From positions 1 through 64,000 of the forward strand of contig NZ_MKKC01000153.1 of assembly GCF_001942255.1 (NCBI RefSeq): 64,000 bases of DNA, in the 5' to 3' direction. This stretch comes from Nocardiopsis sp. CNR-923. GTDB taxonomy: Bacteria > Actinomycetota > Actinomycetes > Streptosporangiales > Streptosporangiaceae. Both the position numbers and the translations under genes were made by a program. Below the pieces are notes generated by a model. It was not told the DNA's origin. It did no database searches and saw only the letters and a program-made list of their open reading frames with translations. Shown here piece after piece: positions 57,357-64,000 of this stretch (its first letter is position 1; each line of letters starts with the position of its first letter).

Positions 57357-57412
57357 CGGGGGCGGCCCCGTGATCCTCCCTCGACGAGAGGTCCCACGGG
57401 ACCGTCCCGGAA

Positions 57413-57598
57413 CTACCAGCTCGACTTGGTGATACCGGGCAGCTCGCCCCGGTGGGCCATCTCACGGAAGCAGATACGGCACAGGCCGAACTTCCGGTAG
57501 ACGGCGCGGGGGCGGCCGCACCGCGAGCATCGAGTATACGCGCGAACGGCGAACTTCGGCTTGCGGGCCGCCTTCGCGATCAGGGACTTCTTGGCCAT
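57413..57598 (-). CDS. rpsN: 30S ribosomal protein S14, zinc-binding type Z
   Basis: The 61-residue short form with a CXXC-X12-CXXC zinc ribbon ([22 protein letters not shown]) and the ending [11 protein letters not shown]. The usual spc-operon copy; actinobacteria often hold a second, zinc-free copy elsewhere. Confidence 0.95.
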   Translation of the reverse strand: MAKKSLIAKAARKPKFAVRAYTRCSRCGRPRAVYRKFGLCRICFREMAHRGELPGITKSSW

Positions 57599-57611
57599 CT
57601 GTGGTTACCCC

Positions 57612-58187
57612 TCAGGCTTCCTTGAACGGGAAACCGAGCCGCTTGAGCAGGCTGCGGCCCTGGTCGTCGTTGGTCGCCGTGGTGACGACCGTGATGTCCA
57701 TGCCACGCTGCCGGTCGACCTTGTCCGGGTCCACCTCATGGAACATGACCTGCTCGGTCAGCCCGAACGTGTAGTTCCCGTTGCCGTCGAACTGCTTCGG
57801 GGACAGACCGCGGAAGTCGCGGATCCGGGGCAGGGCCAGCGAGAGCAGCCGGTCGAGGAACTCCCACATCCGGTCGCCGCGCAGCGTGACGCTGGCGCCG
57901 ATCGGCTGCCCCTCGCGCAGCTTGAACTGCGCGATGGAGTTCTTCGCGCGGTTGATCCGCGGCTTCTGACCGGTGATCGCCGACAGGTCGGCGATCGCGC
58001 CCTGGATCAGCTTCGCGTCCCGCGCCGCCTCGCCGACACCCATGTTGACCACGATCTTCGTCAGACCGGGGATCTGCATGATGTTGGCGAGTTCGAACTC
58101 CTCCTTGAGGGAGGGCGCGATCTCGTTACGGTACTTCTCCTTCAGCCGCGGCATCGGAGGGACCGTGATGTCGTTGGTGACCGTCAT
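57612..58187 (-). CDS. rplE: 50S ribosomal protein L5
   Basis: A 191-residue L5 that binds 5S r[43 protein letters not shown], and the C-terminal [18 protein letters not shown] in slightly altered form ([18 protein letters not shown]). The ATG shares a base with the rplX stop. Confidence 0.95.
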   Translation of the reverse strand: MTVTNDITVPPMPRLKEKYRNEIAPSLKEEFELANIMQIPGLTKIVVNMGVGEAARDAKLIQGAIADLSAITGQKPRINRAKNSIAQFKLREGQPIGASVTLRGDRMWEFLDRLLSLALPRIRDFRGLSPKQFDGNGNYTFGLTEQVMFHEVDPDKVDRQRGMDITVVTTATNDDQGRSLLKRLGFPFKEA

Positions 58188-58492
58188 CAGATGTCCTTAC
58201 CAGTGCGGCGGGAGACCCGAACCTTGGTTCCGTCTTCCTCGAAGCGGTAGCCCGCCCGGGAGGCCTTCCCGTTCTCCGCGAGCGCGACGTTGCTCACGTG
58301 GATCGGGGCCTCCCTGGTGACGACCTCGCCCTGCTGGCCGCCCGCCGGGTTGGCCTTCCTGTGCTTCTTGACCAGGTTGACGCCCTCGACGACGACACGG
58401 TCCTCGCGCGGCATGGCCTTGACGACCTTGCCCGTGGCACCCTTGTCCTTGCCGGCGATGACGATGACCTCGTCGCCAGATTTGATCTTCAT
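58187..58492 (-). CDS. rplX: 50S ribosomal protein L24
   Basis: The 101-residue protein has the KOW motif ([23 protein letters not shown]) and [20 protein letters not shown]. It starts assembly of the large subunit. Confidence 0.95.
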   Translation of the reverse strand: MKIKSGDEVIVIAGKDKGATGKVVKAMPREDRVVVEGVNLVKKHRKANPAGGQQGEVVTREAPIHVSNVALAENGKASRAGYRFEEDGTKVRVSRRTGKDI

Positions 58493-58495
58493 CGC

Positions 58496-58864
58496 CTACA
58501 GCACCTCCGGCGCAAGCGAAATGATGCGCATGAACTTCTTGTCCCGCAGCTCGCGGCCGACCGGGCCGAAGATGCGGGTGCCTCGCGGGTCCCCACCGTC
58601 CTTGATGAGCACGGCAGCGTTCTCATCGAAGCGGATGTAGGAGCCGTCGGGCCGGCGGCGCTCCTTGACGGTGCGCACGACAACGGCCTTGACGACGTCG
58701 CCCTTCTTGACTCCAGCGCCAGGCAGGGCGTCCTTCACCGTGGCGACGATGGTGTCGCCGATCCCGGCGTAGCGCCGACCCGAGCCACCGAGAACACGGA
58801 TGGTGAGGATCTCCTTGGCACCCGTGTTGTCGGCGACCTTGAGTCGCGACTCCTGCTGAATCAC
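58496..58864 (-). CDS. rplN: 50S ribosomal protein L14
   Basis: The 122-residue L14: [34 protein letters not shown], and [23 protein letters not shown] 58864 gives the exact family N-terminus and length. Confidence 0.95.
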   Translation of the reverse strand: MIQQESRLKVADNTGAKEILTIRVLGGSGRRYAGIGDTIVATVKDALPGAGVKKGDVVKAVVVRTVKERRRPDGSYIRFDENAAVLIKDGGDPRGTRIFGPVGRELRDKKFMRIISLAPEVL

Positions 58865-58968
58865 GTCTGCTCCTGATGTGATGCGTGCGGTCCACTGCCG
58901 CACGGCTAGGTGGTCTCACCCCTCGCGCCGGCGGCCGACAACGCGTGTCGGCCGCCAGCAGGCCGGGG

Positions 58969-59241
58969 TTACTTAGCCTTCTCCAGGATCTCCACGACGC
59001 GCCAACGCTTCGTCGCGGAGAGCGGCCGGGTCTCCATCAAACGGACCCGGTCACCGACGCCACAGGAGTTCGCCTCGTCGTGCGCCTTGTACTTGGTCGT
59101 CCGACGGATGACCTTGCCGTACAGGGCGTGCTTGACGCGGTCCTCGACCTCGACAACGACGGTCTTGTCCATCTTGTCGCTGACGACGTAGCCCTCGCGC
59201 ACCTTGCGGTAGTTGCGGGTCGCGGTCTGGTTCTCACTCAT
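58969..59241 (-). CDS. rpsQ: 30S ribosomal protein S17
   Basis: A 90-residue S17: [40 protein letters not shown] and [12 protein letters not shown]. The ATG overlaps the rpmC stop (ATGA). The 104 bases to rplN hold no gene. Confidence 0.95.
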   Translation of the reverse strand: MSENQTATRNYRKVREGYVVSDKMDKTVVVEVEDRVKHALYGKVIRRTTKYKAHDEANSCGVGDRVRLMETRPLSATKRWRVVEILEKAK

Positions 59242-59492
59242 TCGGCTGCTTCCTTCGTCTCCTCAGCCGACTCACCAGACAGCGGGACGATGCCCAGCTC
59301 GTGCTCGCGCAGGACCGTGTAGATCCGCGCGATCTCACGCTTGACGGTACGCAGCCGGCTGTGGTTGTCGAGCTGGCCGGTGGCGGCCTGGAAGCGGAGG
59401 TTGAAGAGCTCGGTCTTCGCTTCCTTGAGCTTCTCGACCAGGTCCTCGACGGACTGGTCGCGCAGCTCGTGGGCAGTCACGGACTTCGCCAT
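59238..59492 (-). CDS. rpmC: 50S ribosomal protein L29
   Basis: The 84-residue helical L29 ([20 protein letters not shown], then [20 protein letters not shown]) sits at the exit of the peptide tunnel. The ATG at 59492 shares a base with the rplP stop; a GTG at 59495 is in frame. An acidic C-terminal tail is present. Confidence 0.94.
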   Translation of the reverse strand: MAKSVTAHELRDQSVEDLVEKLKEAKTELFNLRFQAATGQLDNHSRLRTVKREIARIYTVLREHELGIVPLSGESAEETKEAAE

Positions 59493-59905
59493 CACTCCCC
59501 CTCCCGCTTAACAAACTTGCACTTCATCGGGAGCTTGTGCATCGCACGGCGCATGGCTTCCTTCGCCACGGCCTCGGGCACGCCCGACAGCTCGAACATC
59601 ACGCGACCGGGCTTGACCGGCGCGACCCACCACTCGGGCGAACCCTTGCCGGAACCCATCCGGACCTCGGCGGGCTTCTTGGTCAGCGGGCGGTCCGGGA
59701 AGATGTTGATCCACACCTTGCCGCCACGCTTGATGTGCCGCGTCATGGCGATACGCGCGGCCTCGATCTGGCGGTTCGTCACGTAGGCCGATTCGAGCGC
59801 CTGGATGCCGAACTCGCCGAAGGTCACCGTGGTCCCGCCCTTGGCCTTGCCACGAAGGTCGGGGTGGTGCTGCTTACGGTACTTGACCTTACGAGGAATA
59901 AGCAC
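59492..59905 (-). CDS. rplP: 50S ribosomal protein L16
   Basis: A 137-residue L16: [20 protein letters not shown], the loop [20 protein letters not shown] and the basic C-terminus. It helps shape the A site and peptidyl-transferase centre. Confidence 0.96.
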   Translation of the reverse strand: MLIPRKVKYRKQHHPDLRGKAKGGTTVTFGEFGIQALESAYVTNRQIEAARIAMTRHIKRGGKVWINIFPDRPLTKKPAEVRMGSGKGSPEWWVAPVKPGRVMFELSGVPEAVAKEAMRRAMHKLPMKCKFVKREGE

Positions 59906-59908
59906 TGG

Positions 59909-60711
<803 letters not shown>

Positions 60712-60712
<1 letters not shown>

Positions 60713-61080
60713 TATCGGGTCCTTTCCTTCGTCTTGGACGAGGCGCCCGAGTCCTCAGCGACGACCACGGTGATGTGGCTCGTGCGCTTGGTCACCCGGA
60801 AGGCTCGGCCGAAGCCTCGCGGACGAATGCGCTTCAGGGTCGGACCCTCGTCCACCCACGCGCGCTCGACCACCAGCGACTCACGGTCCAGCTTGTCATT
60901 GTGCTCAGCGTTGGCGATGGCACTGGCCAGTACCTTGCCAACAGGCTCGCTCGCCGACTGGGGCGCGAACCGGAGCACCGCCTGTGCCTCGTCAGCGGGC
61001 AACCCGCGAATAAGGTCCACCACCCGGCGGGCCTTCCGGGGCGTAACACGGACGAACCGTGCCTGAGCCCTCGTTCCCAT
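60712..61080 (-). CDS. rplV: 50S ribosomal protein L22
   Basis: A 122-residue L22: [20 protein letters not shown] and [20 protein letters not shown]. Its beta hairpin lines the exit tunnel and is a site of macrolide resistance. ATG 61080 is chosen because GAGGGA is seven bases before it; a start at 61098 would add six residues. Confidence 0.94.
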
Positions 61081-61152
61081 CGCTTTTCCCTCGCTCACGG
61101 AAATTCATCTCCACTCACCGTGGAGAAATGGTTCTTTCTCCTGCTGCAACCG

Positions 61153-61431
61153 CTAACGGCGGCTACGGCGGTCTTCCTTGACGTGGCTGCGGAAAGTACG
61201 CGTGGGAGCGAACTCGCCGAGCTTGTGGCCGACCATCGACTCGGACACGAACACGGGGACGTGCTTGCGACCGTCGTGGACGGCGATCGTGTGGCCGATC
61301 ATCTCCGGGACGATCATGGACCGCCGGGACCACGTCTTGATGACGTTCTTGGTCCCCTTCTCGTTCTGCGTCTCCACCTTCTTGATCAGGTGGTCGTCGA
61401 CGAAGGGACCCTTCTTCAGGCTACGTGGCAT
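61153..61431 (-). CDS. rpsS: 30S ribosomal protein S19
   Basis: The 92-residue S19: [40 protein letters not shown] and [20 protein letters not shown]. It contacts the head of the small subunit with S13. Confidence 0.96.
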   Translation of the reverse strand: MPRSLKKGPFVDDHLIKKVETQNEKGTKNVIKTWSRRSMIVPEMIGHTIAVHDGRKHVPVFVSESMVGHKLGEFAPTRTFRSHVKEDRRSRR

Positions 61432-61443
61432 CAGACGTGCTCC

Positions 61444-62283
61444 TTACCGCTTCTTCTTACCGCTACGCCGACGCCGCACGATGAGCTTGTCGCTGGCCTT
61501 GTTCTTGGCCCGGGTCCGGCCTTCCTTCTTACCCCAGGGGCTGACCGGGTGCCGTCCACCGGAGGTCTTGCCCTCACCACCGCCGTGCGGGTGGTCGACC
61601 GGGTTCATGACCACACCGCGGACGGTCGGGCGCTTGCCCTTCCACCGCGAGCGGCCGGCCTTGCCCCAGTTGATGTTGGACTGCTCGGCGTTGCCGACCT
61701 GGCCGACGGTCGCGCGGCAGGTGATCTCCACCATGCGCATCTCACCGGAGGGCATACGCAGCGTGGCGTACCGGCCCTCCTTGGCCAGGAGCTGGATCTG
61801 GGAGCCCGCGGAGCGGCCGAGCTTGGCGCCGCCACCCGGCTTGAGCTCCACCGCGTGCACGAACGTACCCGTGGGGATGTTGCGCAGCGGGAGGCAGTTG
61901 CCGGGCTTGATGTCCGACTGCGGACCGTTCTCGACACGGTCACCCTGCTTGAGGCCGGCGGGCGCCAGAATGTAGCGCTTCTCACCGTCGACGTAGTGCA
62001 GCAGAGCGATGCGGGCCGTGCGGTTGGGGTCGTACTCGATGTGAGCGACCTTGGCCGGCACGCCGTCCTTGTCGTGGCGGCGGAAGTCGATCACGCGGTA
62101 GGCCCGCTTGTGACCGCCGCCCTGGTGGCGGGCGGTGATGCGGCCGTGGCCGTTGCGCCCACCCTTGGAGTGGAGCGGACGCACCAGGGACTTCTCCGGC
62201 TCCGAGCGCGTGATCTCGACGAAGTCGCTCACGCTGGAACCGCGACGACCCGGCGTCGTCGGCTTGTACTTACGAATGCCCAT
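61444..62283 (-). CDS. rplB: 50S ribosomal protein L2
   Basis: A 279-residue L2: [20 protein letters not shown], the C-terminal [20 protein letters not shown] with the key His, and a Lys/Arg tail. It is needed for subunit association and peptidyl transfer. Confidence 0.96.
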   Translation of the reverse strand: MGIRKYKPTTPGRRGSSVSDFVEITRSEPEKSLVRPLHSKGGRNGHGRITARHQGGGHKRAYRVIDFRRHDKDGVPAKVAHIEYDPNRTARIALLHYVDGEKRYILAPAGLKQGDRVENGPQSDIKPGNCLPLRNIPTGTFVHAVELKPGGGAKLGRSAGSQIQLLAKEGRYATLRMPSGEMRMVEITCRATVGQVGNAEQSNINWGKAGRSRWKGKRPTVRGVVMNPVDHPHGGGEGKTSGGRHPVSPWGKKEGRTRAKNKASDKLIVRRRRSGKKKR

Positions 62284-62339
62284 CTTCTTCGCGCATTCCT
62301 TTACGTGTTACTGGTGTGTAGCGGTCAAGACCCGGAAGG

Positions 62340-62630
62340 TCAGACACCGAAGATGTCGATCCGGTCGCCCTCGGCGACACTGACGATCGCGCGCTTGGTG
62401 TCCGGACGCTTCCCGTAACCGAAGCGGGTCCGCTTGCGCTTGCCCTTGCGGTTGATCGTGTTCACGCTCGTGACCTTCACCTCGAAGATCTTCTCGACCG
62501 CGATCTTGATCTGGGTCTTGTTGGCGTCCGGGCGAACGATGAACGTGTACTTGTTCTCGTCCATGAGCCCGTAGCTCTTCTCGGAGATCACCGGCTCGAT
62601 GATGATGTCCCGGTGGTCGGCGATCCTCAC
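62340..62630 (-). CDS. rplW: 50S ribosomal protein L23
   Basis: The 96-residue L23: [20 protein letters not shown] and [20 protein letters not shown]. It sits at the tunnel exit and binds trigger factor and SRP. The GTG overlaps the rplD stop (GTGA). Confidence 0.95.
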   Translation of the reverse strand: MRIADHRDIIIEPVISEKSYGLMDENKYTFIVRPDANKTQIKIAVEKIFEVKVTSVNTINRKGKRKRTRFGYGKRPDTKRAIVSVAEGDRIDIFGV

Positions 62631-63291
62631 TGGTCGTCCTCCTCGGACTGCGCGCTTGGCACCGGCGCGTGGGCCAGGAACTCGGCGTAGCCCGCCTCGG
62701 TGAAGACCACGTCGTCCGAGTAGAGGACGTCGTAGGTGTTCACCTGGTCCGCGTCGAGGATGTGGACTTCCTCGAGGTTGCGCAGGGCGCGCCGGTTGTG
62801 CTCGTCCTCGCGGGCCAGGACGACCAGGACCTTGTCGGACTCGGTCACCTGACGCAGCGCCTTGAGGGCCGTCTGCGTGAGCTTGGTGTCGACGTCCTCG
62901 GCCACGAAGGTGGTGAGGACGTGGATACGCCCGTGACGCGCCCGGTCCGAGAGGGCCCCGCGCAGGGCGGCGGCCTTCATCTTCTTGGGGGTGCGCTGGG
63001 AGTAGTCGCGCGGCTGGGGGCCGTGAACCGTGCCGCCGCCGGTGTACTGCGGGGCGCGAATGGAGCCCTGGCGAGCCCGACCGGTGCCCTTCTGGCGGTA
63101 GGGCTTCTTGCCACCGCCGCGGACGTCGCCGCGGGTCTGGTGGCGTGGGTGCCCTGACGGCCGGCGGCCAGCTGGCCGTTCACGACCTGGTGGATCAGCG
63201 GGATGCTGACCTGCTGGGCGAAGACGCTCTCCGGCAGCTCGACGCTGCCCTTGGCGCCGCCCTCGGGGTTCTTGACCTCGATCTCGGCCAT
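62627..63291 (-). CDS. rplD: 50S ribosomal protein L4
   Basis: Repaired, 221 residues. The first 50 residues ([20 protein letters not shown], then [13 protein letters not shown]) are in one frame, and the rest ([43 protein letters not shown]) is in another after the loss of one A near 63137 (ACCAAG to ACCAG). Adding it gives 666 bases. As L4 is essential, this is a sequence error and the protein is intact in the organism. In other bacteria L4 represses its own S10 operon. Confidence 0.94.
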
Positions 63292-63294
63292 GGC

Positions 63295-63945
63295 TTACTT
63301 GTCCCCCTTCACAGCGGTGCGGACGAGCACCAGACCGCCGTTGGGACCGGGAACAGCACCCTTGACCAGGATGAGGCCCTTCTCCGCGTCCACGGAGTGG
63401 ACGGTCAGGTTCTGGACGGTCTTGCGCACGTTGCCCATGCGCCCGGCCATCCGCATGCCCTTGAAAACGCGGCCGGGCGTGGCGCAGCCGCCGATGGAAC
63501 CGGGAGAGCGGTGCTTGCGCTGCGTGCCGTGCGAGGCGGACAGACCACGGAAACCGTGGCGCTTCATCACACCGGCGAAGCCCTTGCCCTTGCTCTTACC
63601 CGTGACGTCGACCTTCTGGCCGCTCTCGAACGAGTCCGCGGTGACCTCCTGGCCGAGCTGGTACTCGGTGGCGTCCTCGGTGCGGACCTCGACGTAGTGC
63701 CGGCGCGGGGTCAGATCGTTCTTGCGCAGGTAGTCGCCGAGCGGCTTGTTCACCTTGCGCGGGTTGATCTGCCCGTAGCCGAGTTGGATAGCGGAGTAGC
63801 CATCGGTGTCCGGAGTCCGGATGCGGCTCACGACGCACGGACCGGCCTTCAGAACCGTCACGGGCACGATCCTGCCCGCGTCGTCGAAGACCTGGGTCAT
63901 GCCGAGCTTCTCGCCCAGAACTCCCTTGATCTGCTTGGTGGCCAT
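63295..63945 (-). CDS. rplC: 50S ribosomal protein L3
   Basis: A 216-residue L3: [40 protein letters not shown] and the C-terminal [25 protein letters not shown]. It binds near the 3-prime end of 23S rRNA and the peptidyl-transferase centre. It is three bases upstream of rplD. Confidence 0.96.
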   Translation of the reverse strand: MATKQIKGVLGEKLGMTQVFDDAGRIVPVTVLKAGPCVVSRIRTPDTDGYSAIQLGYGQINPRKVNKPLGDYLRKNDLTPRRHYVEVRTEDATEYQLGQEVTADSFESGQKVDVTGKSKGKGFAGVMKRHGFRGLSASHGTQRKHRSPGSIGGCATPGRVFKGMRMAGRMGNVRKTVQNLTVHSVDAEKGLILVKGAVPGPNGGLVLVRTAVKGDK

Positions 63946-63957
63946 GTCTGTGCGTCC

Positions 63958-64000
63958 TTAAAGCTTGATCTCGATGTCACGCCCGCCGGCAGGTCGAGCC
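63958..64000 (-). CDS. rpsJ: 30S ribosomal protein S10, 3-prime end only
   Basis: The window ends inside this gene. The visible codons read back from the TAA at 63960-63958 as DIEIKL, and upstream RLDLPAGV in the next frame, which together are the normal S10 C-terminus LDLPAGVDIEIKL. One G is missing near 63979 (GTGGAC to GTGAC). It would be the first gene of the S10 operon; start and promoter lie beyond the edge. Confidence 0.8.
   Translation of the reverse strand, partial: ARPAGGRDIEIKL

Noticed and set aside
62627-63291. Programmed frameshift in rplD (and rplO)
   Set aside because: Neither gene is known to use frameshifting, the sites lack slippery heptamers, and similar breaks occur in many unrelated genes nearby.

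Overview
The window is very GC-rich chromosomal DNA of an actinomycete. The ribosomal and polyamine gene orders and the small accessory membrane proteins suit the Streptosporangiales/Nocardiopsaceae, probably Nocardiopsis; this placement is inference from gene content. No rRNA, tRNA, CRISPR array, transposase or phage gene is visible.

Layout. 0-6 kb: a PCMT-type methyltransferase and a small lipoprotein; then a minus-strand group with a PrsW-family protease, a coupled unknown membrane protein, and an ICMT-like/DCC fusion with a small membrane protein. A TetR gene is divergent from the last two across an AT-rich palindromic operator. 6-12.6 kb: Nudix hydrolase, NAD(P)H-hydrate repair enzyme, two related DUF4352-type membrane proteins, two small membrane proteins and a rhodanese-type sulfurtransferase. 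12.8-16.6 kb: a plus-strand operon DUF4178 / DUF2617 / small acidic membrane protein / DUF350 / membrane-anchored aminopropyltransferase. 16.9-26 kb: facing it, a polyamine uptake and degradation cluster (potA-potD-potB-potC, FAD amine oxidase, aldehyde dehydrogenase, divergent aminotransferase). 26-29.2 kb: unknown protein, peptidoglycan amidase, flavodoxin-like protein, DUF4352 protein with repeats. 29.6-34.7 kb: reductive pyrimidine or hydantoin catabolism (amidohydrolase, dihydropyrimidinase, luciferase-like oxidoreductase, NCS1 permease). 34.7-42.8 kb: CDP-alcohol phosphatidyltransferase, OatA-like acyltransferase, enoyl-CoA hydratase and SDR pair, ROK kinase, glmM. 43-64 kb: translation genes, all on the minus strand: rplM-rpsI; then, read from the right edge, rpsJ-rplC-rplD-rplW-rplB-rpsS-rplV-rpsC-rplP-rpmC-rpsQ-rplN-rplX-rplE-rpsN-rpsH-rplF-rplR-rpsE-rpmD-rplO-secY-adk-map, a DUF1707 gene, infA-rpmJ-rpsM-rpsK-rpoA-rplQ and truA. 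A collagen-like membrane protein on the plus strand lies between rplM and truA.

Important caveat: at least two dozen otherwise intact genes, including the essential rplD, rplO, rpsJ and glmM, change reading frame by one base, usually in or next to a short run of identical bases. In nearly all of them, adding or removing one base restores a normal-length family member and a length divisible by three. I read these as sequencing or assembly errors, not pseudogenes, and give each gene its full repaired extent. The most interesting biology is the pair of facing polyamine clusters, the TetR-controlled ICMT/DCC operon with its palindrome, the protease-plus-unknown pair, and the luciferase-like enzyme in the pyrimidine cluster.
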